The notes below the pieces were generated by a model. It was not told the DNA's origin and made no database searches. It saw only the letters and a program-made list of their open reading frames with translations. From Coleophoma eucalyptorum (lineage: Eukaryota; Ascomycota; Leotiomycetes; Helotiales; Dermateaceae): 64,000 bases of DNA. The translations under genes were made by a program, and so were the position numbers. Of the stretch, positions 21,596 to 34,316 are shown in pieces (within the stretch, counting starts at the first letter, position 1; every line of letters begins with the position of its first letter). The stretch covers positions 1,217,161-1,281,160 of the forward strand of contig JALRME010000009.1 in assembly GCA_026120035.1 (NCBI GenBank), written 5' to 3'.

Positions 21596-23292
21596 CCCTC
21601 GAAGCCATGCCCACGGTCGGCATCCTGCGCGGTGGGGTGCGAACCCCACGTCCATTGTCTTGGTGCTGACTCCTCTCCATCGGTCCCAGGACAGGTTGGA
21701 TGTCAAATTCAGAGTCATAATGAGGGAGACCATATCATACTCACTCGGTGCTACGACTACGGTGTCGTATTTTCTGGCGTATGTTCCGAAGCAATTCTCC
21801 GACTGGCATCGCGGATCTCCGGCAGGGATGTCGGATGGGAGTCGATTAAGCTTCGTGATGACGTCGCTGGCTTCATCCCAATGTGGGCAGCAACAGCAGC
21901 TTTGAGAATGACGAAACCCGAAGATCTAGAACAGCAACCGCGGATTAAACTTAGAACACAACCGAAACGGATCTGAGGTCGACGACGGTGCATCGCTTCT
22001 AACTGCATACTTGTCCATTACTCCTCCTCCGGGCCCCAGCCGGATCCCCCAATGATCCGTCCCCGTTGCCCGTGCATGTGCGAGAGGCTTCCGCGACAAT
22101 GGAGCGAAGAGATCAGGTAGATGGGTCCGCACAGCCCAAAGTTCGTCCGTGTTTACGAAGACGGGCCAAGTCGACTGTAGCTTTGGGATGTCGGCCGGGT
22201 TTCACGGTGCTGACTGTGCCTCTACTTACCTCCCTTGCCCTCTTCGACTCTTCCATTGGGGCTCGGAGCATTACTGGACTTTGGTGCATCCATCCATTCC
22301 TTCAGCCGCTGTCGGCGGTAGACGAGTGCTAACCGGAAAGAGAGTGACGGCAGATGCGTTGCACACCTCATCACTGCACACCTTAAACACCAGATGAGGT
22401 ACCGGTCCCCATAACACTGGCCTTGGGACCATCTAACCACGGCTGCCCGAGCCAGAGGTCCAGCCTTTTCTCAAGCGTCGTCAACCTTGTGCCACTGACA
22501 TCTGCCACCTTTAGGCCTTGGGCAATCGCACGTTTGGTGTCTTCCGATTCCTCCGGGGCACGTTATGACGACTGCATCCACAACGAATACTTAAGGTAGC
22601 TTGCCACAGCTCGGGTTTCTTTTCGCCACGGATACTCAAATTAAATCCCCCGGGATTATTGAATCGACTTGTCTGAGGCATTGTCGGTTGCAAACTCTGT
22701 AGTGGTGCAAACACGAAAGTATACAAGTGTATGCAGATGCGTAACTCATACTAATAGCAAGATAACCCAGATTACTATTCTTCGTACATAGTTCTCATGT
22801 TTGCGAGTGGATATAGGAACTAAGCAATATATCAAGCCCTTTAATTGTAGCTGCTATGTCTAGTCCAATTCACCCATGGCGGCATACATACCATACAGAC
22901 CACCTGCGTGGTCTCACCACGGCGGTGACACGTCAGAATCCCGCGGTTTACAACAAAGGCGAAAGCAAAGAAATATATTTCTCCAGCAGAGCTTTATTTC
23001 TACGTCCTGGTAGTTCCATCACGGGCGAGAAGCCATTGCTCTGAAACCTAGCACCGAAGAAGTACCCAGACTGCTTTTTAGACCATAGATCCGAGGAAGA
23101 AGTGACAGCCCATCTCGCTTGCGCTGATTTGTTTTGCAAAGCACGCCAAACCACACCCAAAATGCAGAAGAATATTGTATATTAATTTCTCTATTGCTTC
23201 GCTAACTTTTTTGCGTCTTGGTTTTTTTTGGCAATTAATTTTTTTTCGGTGGATATATGGATATTCAAGGAATAAACTCTCCGCTCTAAATT

Positions 23293-24908
23293 TTAAGTCT
23301 TGATGATGCCACCCTTTGCGCTGCAAGTCGCGCGAACAGCCTGTGGGGTTGTGGTAGTTGTAATCGTGAATCTGGGAAGGGCTTTGGTTAGTTTCTTTGT
23401 TTTTTCTCTGCTAGCATGGGAATGTGGAGGAGGTGGTAGAAGAGCGGGAAAGGGAAGAGGGTCTACTTACGTCTTGACTGTAGTCTTCGTGACGGTGGTT
23501 GTGGTTCGTAGCCGGGTAGTGAGGGTACGTATTGGTGTTGGGAGGGTGACTGTGATCTGGGTAGTACCCGTGTACAGAGTGGCCGGAGCTGGTGTACTGC
23601 GGGAAAGTTAGAATGTGTTGGTATGAAGTATTCATGCTAATTGCTACGTTATCAACAAAATTGTGGAAACTTACATGGTGACCGTTGTTGAGACTGTAGT
23701 GAAAGCGGTAATGGTGTAAGTAGGATCTACAAGGGTGCTCGTGACAGTCACCCAATCGGCGGTATTTGTATCAGTGATCGTGAGAGTCGGGACATCCGGA
23801 GCACGCTTGAAGATGTCGCGAGCCACTGCATTATTGCGAATGAACTCGGCACGATCAATTGAGGCATCGCGAGCGGACCCACGTTTGGAAACGGCTGGGG
23901 TAATGGCTGCCTTAGCAGCAGATTCTACGAGTCCAGCAAGGTTCTGGGCAATAGCCAAGACGGCTTGAAGAGGCTTGGGATCGGGCGTGCTGAGCTTCTT
24001 GGGAATAGAACAGGTTGCTGTTTTCGTGGCCTTGACAACGGAGATTGACAGGGAATTCTTTGTCATGGTCCTCGTCGTGACCACCGTGGAGTATACTGTC
24101 ACGGACTTTGGTGTGCTGGTAATGGTCGCTTTGCCAGTCTTCACGGTTGTTACAGTGACTGGAGCGAGGGTTGTCGTATATGTCGTGGTTGAAGTGCTGG
24201 TCGAGGTAACTGAAGGCGTCGTCTCACTTACAACCGTTACTAGAATCTCATCAGCACATGTAATAGTAACCTAATCTAACGAGGGACCAACCAGTTGGAG
24301 TGTAGGTCGTCGTCTGCTGCGGCGCCACCACTAATTGAAAGCTTCGTTGGGCTGAGAACGAAGGATTGTCTCCATTATTATCGAGAATGACAATGATCCA
24401 AGTTCCATTGTACATTTGGCTTTTGCTGATGGGGCTATAAAATTATCCAGTTAACTCTGAATGCCCCCATGCATGAAGTGAAAGAGATCAATCATACCAG
24501 GTGGATATCTGATTAGTGTCGTCTGGTGATACGCTGACTTTTTAGAGAATGAGGGTTAGCAATCTCTCTTCCAAACTAGCAAGCATGCTCTATCATAGAA
24601 GCGGCGGCAAAGTATTTCTAGGGCGAAGGAATATTCCCACTTCATCCAGAATACGCGACTTTGTGAATATACTTACTATCAGAACATAACCATGAACTTG
24701 AGTCAGGTGCCTCCAAAATAACACTGGCAGTGCCTACACAGCCCTCAAATTGCGTGACACTCGTGAAGTTGCTAGTGTCCTGTGAGTTGATAAAGTAGCT
24801 GCCGCCATTCTGAAAGTCGATTCCGAAGGACGCACAATCGGCCTTGGCATATTGAACCATAGAGGCCAACGCAACAAGCGCGGATAGAGGAAGAAGTTTG
24901 GAAAACAT
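23293..24908 (-). CDS. Secreted Thr-rich protein with N-terminal Cys domain, unnamed family
   Basis: Six exons, complement(23293..23371, 23471..23596, 23675..24239, 24292..24434, 24498..24537, 24677..24908); 394 residues, phase closing. Residues 1-23 are a signal peptide ending near YAKA|DC. The N-terminal domain has spaced Cys residues (DCASFGIDF, EGC, WLC, then TCPISKSQM) and ends about residue 138. The rest is Thr/Val-rich (many TTT and TVT motifs) with an Ala-rich helical island (LAIAQNLAGLVESAAKAA) and KR dipeptides that could be Kex2 sites. I know of similar secreted ascomycete proteins with PISKSQ motifs but no assigned function. Thr richness suggests O-mannosylation and a surface location. 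There is no clear C-terminal GPI signal; the end is SAKGGIIKT. Exon 2 is only 40 nt. The last exon was chosen because it continues the Thr-rich frame. Confidence 0.7.
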
Positions 24909-27900
24909 GATAAATAGTCCGTAATATGTGAACAGTGATCTAATCTAGCTTGGCCAAGAGAAATTGTAGGGTCGTCTCGAGCCCTCTTTATAACAAACAG
25001 CCTACTCGCCAAATGGATCCAAGGGATGGTCTTAAATCAGACGATGGAGCCCCATCGCAAAGGCTTGAGCTTGTTTAGTTTCCCAAGAACTAAAATGGCA
25101 ACAAACAAGCATTTGCTATAGGGCCCCTAGTGACATCCTGTGTAAGTTCAGAAGGTATGATTCAGCGCCAACAGCCAGCCTTAGGCTACCAGCCAGTTGA
25201 CAGACTTGGGTGCAAAGCATAAATCTTCCCGGACATTCCTTTTGGGTAGTCGTTCTATAGGTGTGCGGGTACGGGTACCTGATCTGGAGGCTCTAACTCC
25301 GGGTGGAGAGTTCAATGACCTGAAATAGCGCAGCCATGCGTGCGGTTTTGGAGTAAAACAGGCATGGGGTAAGGACGACAGTGGTGACAACGGACCAAAG
25401 TGAGCTGTGATGCCGCCGCCACGTCGTGCGCCTTTGACATCTGGTGACTGCAGAACTACGTGCACGCTTGACAGCTGAAAAAATGCCGCAATATAGATAG
25501 AGGGCGGGTTAGCAAGTCATGATATGGCGATGCGAGGGCTGATCAGCAGGCAACGGAGGCTCGTGGAACTTCTCGACGCAGCCGGAAAGAGTTGACGAGA
25601 AATAATCCTATACACGAGATGCATATGCAATGCAAGGAAACGATATTAGCTGCAGAATAAGAATTCTGCCAATGCCACAAGGCAGTGCATGGAAGGCCAG
25701 AAAATAAAGGGTGCCTGGGAATCCATGTGGTTTCCATCCCGCTTGCTGCAGGACAAGTCGGCTATCAGCCGCCACATCTTCCCGAGCTCAGGTCCCGATT
25801 TTGTTAAGGAGCTCGAAGTCTACTTATTCGCTAAGACGAATGGTTGCTTTACGAGCCTATTGTACTTGGTTGTGGTTAATCTTTTGCTTTGATAACAGTA
25901 GTATATTTTCGTGCTGGTTGGCAGAGCTGATTGTTTCGTTGACCGTATCGGAAATTCATATTTAGTGATAGGAGATATCACTTACGAGACGGTTCGGGTC
26001 AGGCCTTGCGAGATATTAAGCCAAGCAGCGACTAGTGAGGCGCGGTGAAAACGCCATTTCGACCACTTCTCTCGTCCGCTCTCTCTTAGTAGCACACACT
26101 CAACCACCCACGTAAATCGCACCACTTTGGAGAACCCGCCAGAACGCCGTATATGCATACTAGATATAGCTTTATGACTACTCATCGCCTGGCTCTCTAA
26201 CTAAATATTTGTGAAAACTGTCCGAGATCCGGCAGCGTTGGGACGACATTTCTCCTTCGCTTAATGCTTCGGAGTAGTTGCAGTTTCCGGACCTGCTGCT
26301 TCCTACAGCTGCTTATATTAAGCCCCGTTTTAACAAGAGTCCTTTTGTTAAAGACTTCGGATGCTTACATCTTAGATGTTGGGTCTCAATTAGCCAAGTA
26401 CTAAGGCACGACTTGATGCACGCCGAAATCAATTATTGTTGTCTCCTTGCAGCTCTTACACGCTGTGAGCAGTGAGGCAACTACTGACGTCAAGCCTCAC
26501 CATCAAGGTGCAGCAATGAGGTTTGAGAGGTTTTCTTGTCACGAACCATGTGTATTGTCATAGGCTAAATATTGTCATGAAGGAATAGCTTTTTTACTGG
26601 AAAAGGACTCTCCAGGCCCACAATTCTAGATTAGGCTTTGGCAGCCTCACGGAAAGTTTTCGGTGGCTCTTCTCCACATCCAACCCATTAACCTTTGCCG
26701 CGCGCCTCTGAAAGCATACTCACCTCAGCATTTCCTGAGAATCCTACTCTGTTTTACTTCATTTACCACGCGGGTAAAAGTGCTCACTCGTTTGGAGGCT
26801 GGTTCTGCATTTCAGCTTTTAATGGTGTCAGGAACAGGAAATAGTCGGCGACCTCGTAGGAGATTTCTTCTATGCAACAGAGCAAGCCTCAAATTTGCAG
26901 TTACCAGAGAAATCAGAAAGAGAGCTGCTTTCAGACTCTACAGGTGTTGAATAATGCTACTTGCGTACATCTAGATATATTACTCGCCCTTCCCCAATCA
27001 TTGTAGCTAGAAAACCATATTTCTCCGTCTTCTTGCTTAATGCGATTAAACCATCATGGTCTTTTATGATGCATTTCAAAAGAATTTCCTCCTTTATTAA
27101 AACTTGTCAGCCAAGAAAAAATGCTGTCGGTTTACGACGTATCGTATTGGGAAGCCAGCACCCCTCATCAGCCCACCTCGTATTAAAACAACGATATAAT
27201 CCGTGGGAAACCTTAACCAAAGAAGTGGAATCACGCCCAGCCACCTTGAATTAATCTCTCAAATGACCGCTGACATAAAATGTCTAAAGTAACTTTAGGC
27301 TATGACTACCGGACTCACGTAGCGCAAGTGACGTTAGCACATCACCACTCTCTTCTGAACATGTTTAACCATCATAAGTCAAATTTAGAGAGGATATAGA
27401 GAGGGATTCAGTAGTGGGTATTTAGAACCCCCTCGTCGAAGTCGCACTCTGCACCCAACTTTGATATTCCTACCAGGATCATATCTCAACCTGATCTTCC
27501 CAATCCCATTGTCCTTTCTCTCGGATATTGTTAGCAAGAGGGTTCATCTGATGATCTGCGTCGCCAAATATAGAGAGCTTTGCTACATTCCTTGGAAAGT
27601 CAAATACGTATAGTGCTTTATACAATGTCATTCGAATTTCGAGGTTTATTCAAGCAGGTTCGGTCATCCAGTAAGATTTAAAGGAGAGCTTACACATCCT
27701 TCACTAGCATAGACAGACATGAGTGTCCTAAATGGCACGCGGCTTTGATAGCTATTTTGTCACGAGCGTATGCAGAAACTTTGTTTTTATCGTGCAAGAC
27801 AGTCCTAAGGCCTTCAGTTTCCATCCTCAATCTGGCCATCCCTCGTCCAAACGTCATGTTTCATATTCCACTGCAACTCGATATGGCCTGCGCAATGACC

Positions 27901-29686
27901 CTCCGCTGGAACCAGGCCTGCTTCTCGTGCTATGCAGGAGCATGTAAGTATAGTATTTGGCAGCTGTGGGAAAGATGTACCGTGAGGCATGTCTGGTGTT
28001 ACGCCGATCCAATGCTTCACGGGACTAGCGTCAGTGACATTCGGGGCTCTCACTGTATCAGCAACGTGCTTCACCCTCTCAGGCGATCCAAAGTGGTCGC
28101 AGTAAATCAAAAAGCTCTTCTGATCTCGCGGCTAAGATACACAGGAACTAATTGCGAGTCTTCCTCTTGTGTCTTTCCTCATGGCTTTTCGCCCTGCTTA
28201 CTTTGTGAACTCAATGCAGGACGATTTTGAGTGGATGATAGAACAACAAGAACTCCGGATTATATTGCGGATTTCTACTATTTGGAAGTGAATAGTGAGT
28301 CTGGAACTTCACCAAAGTGGTAGCCTAAAGTTGTCTCAACTCAAAGGCAAGGTGGTTCAGCTCGCCAGCCACACTTGTGTTTATTAAACATATGGAAATG
28401 ACAGTAGATCTTCCAAAATCCAGCTGGATTCTTTCAACTGGCACGAAGGACCTGTGCACGGCCAAGCACTTTCTAAGACAGAGATACTATCGAGGCGGCA
28501 GGACTTGAAAGCCAAGCGAGCAACCCGAACCATTCAGATTCTGGGGAACGATTTATGTGGGAGGGGCACGCAATATACTGATTGGTCTACGCTGAACGGA
28601 GTATTTTAAGGTGATATATTAAGGATCGATGGCTGAGGCTTATTACCAAAAGCAATTATTGTTGATGAAATATATTGTGACAAGGTTTCACTTTTGCACA
28701 GTGAGCTGAACTAGACATTCAGCCACTTTTAAGCTTGGCGTTCGAATGATACTACATAACAGATTAGAGAGGACGGAGAATTGTAGGCCCACTTTGCGAT
28801 TTGTCTTATTCCTCCCCATTAGAAAAGGATAATATATAACCTTATCGATAGATGTCTGGGCTTTTGTGAGAGCTACAAGTTGTGTTTCTCGCGGTGTGTA
28901 CTAAGAGTAGGTTGGCTTGAATCCGCAATAATCCTTACAATGAATTTCACGGCCGGTATCAGCCCCTATTATCGTTCTTTAATTCTATTTTAAACCTAAC
29001 GTCATTGAGACTTCTATATTCGCCCAAAAGCTCATTGCAGATCACATGTAGAGCGAAGCCTTGCAATGACTCAGAAGAGCCGGAAGCAAGTGAGACCCAT
29101 CCCGAGACTGTCTCTGTTGAAGAGCCGCTTTCCGCTTCCAGGAACACGGAGAACATTTGCTCAATACTCTTGGCAATTCCAAAGGGAGCACAATCAGCAT
29201 GTCTGATCTGCACTTTTTGCTATTCCTGCCTTGCAGCTTTAGGGATCCAAGTTCCCCACGGTTGGTACGGTTCTTGGCCCGGTATATTCCCAACGCACGA
29301 AAAGCCAGATACAAGGGCGCCCGTACTCTATTTTCAGCAATGCTAAGAGTATCATTATTCAAAGTGCTTGTTAGATTAGAACTTGAGAGAGCTCACTATG
29401 AGACTACCATCTGCGTTGCCAAGGAACAAATTTGGACTGTTGAGTCTAGGTTAGCAGACTGGACTGATGCTCTTGCCACCGTGTTGTAGCAATAAATGAA
29501 TAGATAAATGTGGATGTCCGGCCATTTTGCTGTTCACAATCACAAACGACCAGGTATCCTAGCATGCATACTGGAGTTGTCAAATTTTTTATAATAATAG
29601 CATATGCTAGTGCTAAGTGCACTGATGAATGGTTACAAAACTTAATTCCTGCGGTGAAGCTCATAACAAAAGAGTTTGCGTCGACC
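24909..29686. other. 4.8 kb gene-poor, AT-rich stretch
   Basis: No intact gene recognised. The left edge contains the promoter of the secreted-protein gene. Open frames are short. Two places look more coding-like than the rest: about 27810-28130 (minus strand) and 28960-29490 (both strands), but none shows a domain I can name. The uneven composition and lack of long frames fit decayed DNA, but I cannot demonstrate repeat-induced mutation by eye. Confidence 0.4.
27814..28130 (-). pseudogene. Possible coding remnant, family unknown
   Basis: A minus-strand frame of about 100 codons stays open with balanced residue use (segments such as WIGVTPDMPHGTSFPQLPN) but has no convincing start, no flanking exons and no domain I recognise. 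An internal GTGAAG donor and a CTGACGCTAG branch/acceptor-like stretch would allow a 50-nt intron. It could be an eroded gene fragment or chance. Confidence 0.2.
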
Positions 29687-31566
29687 TTATTCAAGATGCT
29701 CCACCTCTTTGATCCTGATATCAATAGACATTCCCCATCCCTTTTTCCCACCAATCCAATGTTTCTTCTTCCCAACCTTCTCAATATCTTTGATATGGTC
29801 TTTCAGCGCTTCCTTCACCATCATCGGGTCATTGTGCACCTTCTTGATACGGAAAGTGAGTCTTATTCCCTCTTTCTTCTGATGCTTACCGAAGCCACTT
29901 GCCCACTTGGAATGGATCTTGACACGTGGATCATCCTTTTCGAAAACTGCAGCTGGGTATACCTTGGCGACGACTCTTCCAACCGCACCAATATATGCTG
30001 TCCACCAAACTTCCTCGGGAGTCAAGAGGCCTTGGAGACTGAGCTTAAACTCAGCGTCTCGCGGAGGCAATTCTCCCTCGTATCTTTCCTCCAGCATAAG
30101 CGCCAAAAGTGCCCGATCAGAATGAGAGACCCCGTGAGTAGTCGCCATAAGACCAGTACTAGTAGTGTACAATGCTGCTGTTGATGCCGTCTCCTTGGTC
30201 ATCGGACTATGTACATACAATATGTTTGCAAAAGCATGTATGATGTGTTTGTCTATTGCCGTTGGGGAAGATCTGCCGCCGGTCTTTGATCGCTTTGGAA
30301 TTGAGGATCGAACCAGGTCACTTATCTCGTCCGCTGATTCCCTAGCAAATCCTTTCGTTGCGACCTCCAGAGGGTCATGATTTCTGACTTTCGGATCCAG
30401 TTCTCGGAACAGAGCGCCTTCACGGACTCCTCCCTGGGCGAAATGTGCCACTTTGATTCCATGCGGTAAAGCTTCCGCAACAACGTTGACCAAAAATGCA
30501 ACGGCTGGTACTTGTTCCCGTCGACGGTCAGAAACTCTGAAGATTTTCTCTGCTTGGCGTGCTACCTTTTTCAATTTTTCGACATCTGCGAAACTTGATT
30601 TGTCTGCTGAGAAGCCATTGATGAGCGAGATGGGATAATGTCGGCCATGGATTTGACTCATGTATAGGAGTAAGTAGCCCCAGCCTCTAAAACCACCTCC
30701 AGAGAGATATAATGGAAATCCACCCTTTTTCTTGGCTTCCTTTACCATATCAGCCGGAATATCCAGATCCTGGTAGGCTTTTATCAAGCTAAATTTCATC
30801 TCAGCACGAAATTTCGCAACCTCGATGTCCCCATCCTCTTCACTCCTTCCTTTCCTCAAACTGGCCAGCTTTCTGGTCAAAGCTGCGGCGCCGTACGGGA
30901 AACTCACGGATCCTTTGGGACTGGTGCTGAGATGGCCTTTGTGTAGCTTGAGCCATGTGATCTGCATACTTCCACCACCAAGGTCCATTACTAGACCGCT
31001 GACCGATGAAAAGCCACTGGCAACACCTAAAGCACCAATATAACCTTCTTCTTCCTTCCCTAGCATCTCAACTTCGAGGCCAGTAGCCTTTTTGATATCC
31101 TTGCGGTACTGGGCTGAATTTATCGCAGTACGGGTAGCTTCGGTCGCAATAATCCGAACATTCTCATCGGCGACCTTCAAGTCTTTGCAAATGACTCGGA
31201 AGCGAAGCAAAGCAGCGATGATTTCGTCAATCGTATCATCAGGAATGGGGACTTGCTCTCCCGTGACTGAATCATACTGGGCATCATAGAGGCTGATGTC
31301 AAGGCGATAGGAGTAGAGGGTGGGCAAGATGCGGGATGTTGGGGGGGCGAGATTGGTGACAGAGAAGCGTATGCCATTGCTGAACGGCGGTTAATACGAT
31401 GAAAGGGGGAAGGCAATGGTGATCAGGGGGACGATACTATAGAGTGGGATGTGCTTGGGGTGGCTCCATACCTGCCCATGTCCACTATACCCCGGAGGTG
31501 TTTGTCATCCTCGCCACAGCTCCCGAACTTGTTCTCCTTCCGAGGATAATTTACACCACCACCCAT
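29687..31566 (-). CDS. Ppx/GppA phosphatase-like protein, retrograde regulator RTG2 type
   Basis: Two exons, complement(29687..31379, 31472..31566), 595 residues. The first exon (31 codons plus two bases) ends in GIVDMG and is joined to SNGIRFSVTNL, giving the DMGSNGIRFS motif of the ASKHA exopolyphosphatase/guanosine-pentaphosphatase family. Further motifs are IATEATRTAINS, LVMDLGGGSMQITW and YLSGGGFRGWG, the nucleotide-binding loops. The C-terminal half is the fungal extension ending KKGWGMSIDIRIKEVEHLE. Yeast Rtg2 senses mitochondrial dysfunction and controls the Rtg1/Rtg3 retrograde response; filamentous homologues are annotated as retrograde regulation protein 2, with less known function. 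The first exon is essential because it holds the catalytic-site strand. An unusual 92-nt intron separates the exons. Confidence 0.88.
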
Positions 31567-34316
31567 CTTTGGTAGTACGAGGGCAAAGATGATTTACGAT
31601 TTGCGTTTTCTGTTGGATGAAAATGGATTGTGAACAAAATGCAGGAATCGACGAGCTGAGCCTCATCCGAAACAAACCCGAAAACTCAAACCGTACCTGC
31701 CAATGATGTCAGATTCGGGAGAGACTTGGCAATACCTAATAGTCCAGCTACCCTTGCTCAACACTAAACAGACATCAACCAGTGTAATATAAAAGGTGAT
31801 TTCTATAAAAACTTGTTTAATAGTTTCATATCTGAGCTTTCTATTTTTTGACTCACCTCTCCCCGATAATATGGCTGTACCCGACCGCTAACAGACTGAC
31901 TTAGAGGATTCAAATCCCATATCATCAAAGATTATGAACCGAAGCAACTTGGTGTTAACTGCGAGAATGAATATCTCTACACTGTAAAGGTGAATTTAGC
32001 AAGATCGCTCTAAACTGTTGAGAAAAGCTGTTTCTCAGTATGCGTAGCGAAGAAAACTGAGCGAGGGACTGGAATGTCACTTGAGCTTGAGGTGTTGTCT
32101 ATTAAAAGGCTATACTCAACCCTTCCGACGCTAGAGCTAGTTTGTCAATCAACGCATTCACGACGTGTATCTTAAATTCTATAACAACCAAATGCTAGAA
32201 TGAACAATTCACATTCCACTTGGTATCACCACCATTGGCTTCAAGGGATATTTTATTAGGCTCAAAACGCTGAACTCGAAGACTCAAAAGTGTCTGCCCG
32301 TGTTACCGAAAGCTCATGCCGCTGTCAAGTCAGTACATGTGGTGTTTGTTTGATCTTCAATTCTTCAGCTTGGGTTAGCCACTTTTGAACAGCCATTTGC
32401 AGAGCGATTTGATCGGCTTCATTGCCAGTTAACGTTAAAGTGGCAGTCTGATTATGGCTGCATCCGGAGGCCGCCAAGTTAAGCTTATAAATAGCCTCGG
32501 GAATCCCATCCGGGAACTAGAGATTGGCATGCTAGCTTTTGAACAATCTCTCTGCTACTGTAGTACTGTAGGCCGAAATTCGAGAAACACGGTGCCAAGA
32601 ATCTAGATGGTTCATGCTACGGAAGCAGGCATTTCCTACCCTTCAACGTCAACGACAATCAGAAACGGTAGATGAGGTGGACCACTGCTCTGCAGTGGGT
32701 AGTACCTGACATGGTACTGTTCAGGACTTGGGAGGGGCGATTACGGGGAAGGTTAGCTTGGGATACTGGTCTACTCATTGGCTCCAGGCGCCATAATCGC
32801 TACCGACCCACCGTCGCTGGTCTCCCCATCCATGCCGCATCCATCAGCTGAAATCGAACCTAGATCTGATATATATTCACGAACCAGGTGCCCGAATTCA
32901 ATTCATTACTCGAGGTGTAAGCGACTCTCGCCACTTATCCAACTGCTTGGAACAGAAATTAACTTGTTTCTACATTGCAAGGCACAATCTCTAAAATTCA
33001 CGATACTCACTCTGGCTTATCTGATTTTCAATCCTGCGTCTGCTATAATGACAGGGTCGACTTACCATTGTCACTCTCCCTAACGCCCGACTGTATTAAT
33101 TAGGACTATTGTATCTCTTACTCAACGATGGTCGAGATGTTCTTCACGTGAGACGAATCCGTTTTGTTTCATCGACGATCTGTGATAGAAGCAGGCTCGG
33201 AAGCGCCCGCAACTGCTCAAGAGCCGCTCCCGGCTGTCTGGACTACCTCCCAGACGCCCTAACGAGTAAGTGACACGAGATTAGTACTTTTGAGAGAGTC
33301 AAGTATAGTACTTATTTTTCCAACTTGTCATCATATCTTCGGGATTGGAAAGAAGATCAGTTGCAGCAGACTTATCACGTGGTATACTCAAGTATGGTAC
33401 TCTACATTGCAACCATTATACTGTCGGACTATTTTCAGAGAAAACGTTCAAACTTTCATGAGACACATCAAGAGTATTCGTCATTATACTGTTGGTGAAT
33501 ACTGTTCTAGGGATCGATACCCACATTTAGACCTACTTTAACGAGTATTCTCATCAACACTACCTGCCCCCCCCATTAAATACAGATCCTAGTTTAGATT
33601 GAAGATTGGCAGGCGTCAAAAGATCAAAGCAAGTATCTTTCATGCCACTTTCAAATAACTAAACCTAATCTTCGGGCCTGTCAGAATCTCATCGACTTGT
33701 GACTTAAGCAAGTGCACTCTCATGAATTTTTGATTTAGCCACTTACATAATCTTACATTGCATTCCTTCCTTACCTAGTACTGGTATAATAATACTAAAA
33801 TAGTAGCTTACAACACCTCTCGTAATTGAAACGAATTGAGTCGCCTACCTTATGTAAAGGCAGCTGAATTCAACAGTGCCACAGCAGCTACTAAGAAAGC
33901 AGGCATACCTGACATCGGTATATATTATCAGCATCACGACTTTCACCGCCGGTTTAAATCCTTACTTTTCCCAGCTGAGCAGATCTAGTTTTACACCATC
34001 CTTAATCTAAGCTTATAAAAGGTGTAGTTTGAGATAGCGTGTCATCTAACATGTTTAAAGGCAGTGCTAGCAGCACTAGTAGTCTCTTTAGGCCAAAACT
34101 AGTGCCATTAGCTCGGCAGAACCCGAAAAAAAATGACGCTTTCAACATATGCACGCTGATCTAGAATTTTATAGTGGAGGGCTGGGGATACGGTATTTGC
34201 GAAGCAGAGGAGACCGAGATCCTAAGCAAAGCAGCTTGGCGTTACTTTCATAATATATATAGATATGCTAGAATGTCTCCTTTGTTGCTAAACCTCACCG
34301 TGTGTGTTATCTCTGT
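31567..34316. other. 2.7 kb AT-rich stretch with decayed coding fragments
   Basis: Contains the RTG2-like gene promoter on the left and the lipoxygenase promoter on the right. No intact gene is seen. Coding-like minus-strand pieces at 32325-32700 are listed separately. The rest shows only short open frames. Confidence 0.4.
32325..32700 (-). pseudogene. Degenerate minus-strand gene fragment
   Basis: Two pieces look like former exons. One runs from an acceptor-like CTCTAG to a stop (32516 to 32325) and encodes 63 residues, including NLAASGCSHNQTATLTLTG and DQIALQMAVQKWLTQAEEL. The other, about 32643-32700, encodes PPHLPFLIVVDVEG followed by GGTAGGAA, a possible donor. The splice phases do not match as they stand, and upstream frames are interrupted by stops, so this is probably broken. 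I do not recognise the family. Confidence 0.3.

Larger units (their letters stand above)
20745..23292. other. 2.5 kb without a supported gene, upstream of the ABC transporter
   Basis: The ABC promoter lies at the left edge. Open frames here (for example 21342-21976 on the plus strand, up to 187 codons) overlap each other in several frames, translate a tandem repeat, and have no recognisable domain. A 14-nt GC-rich perfect hairpin (GTGGGG/CCCCAC) is at about 21631-21647. The 3' UTR of the secreted-protein gene probably ends the region. It may hold long regulatory DNA or a non-coding transcript. Confidence 0.4.

Noticed and set aside
21625..21650. GTGGGG..CCCCAC hairpin resembling a T arm
   Set aside because: The loop is not TTCRANY and no other tRNA arms are present; treated as a chance hairpin.
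21342..21976. Overlapping plus-strand open frames up to 187 codons
   Set aside because: The same heptamer repeat is read in different frames (SHQPSAI); no start context, domain or splice structure.
28728..28750. AAGCTTGGCGTTCGAAT, similar to a string near 45175
   Set aside because: Similarity does not extend beyond about 17 bases with mismatches; not enough for a dispersed repeat or transposon end.
31860..31930. GGATTCAAATCC, another B-box-like element
   Set aside because: No T stem or acceptor stem pairs around it.
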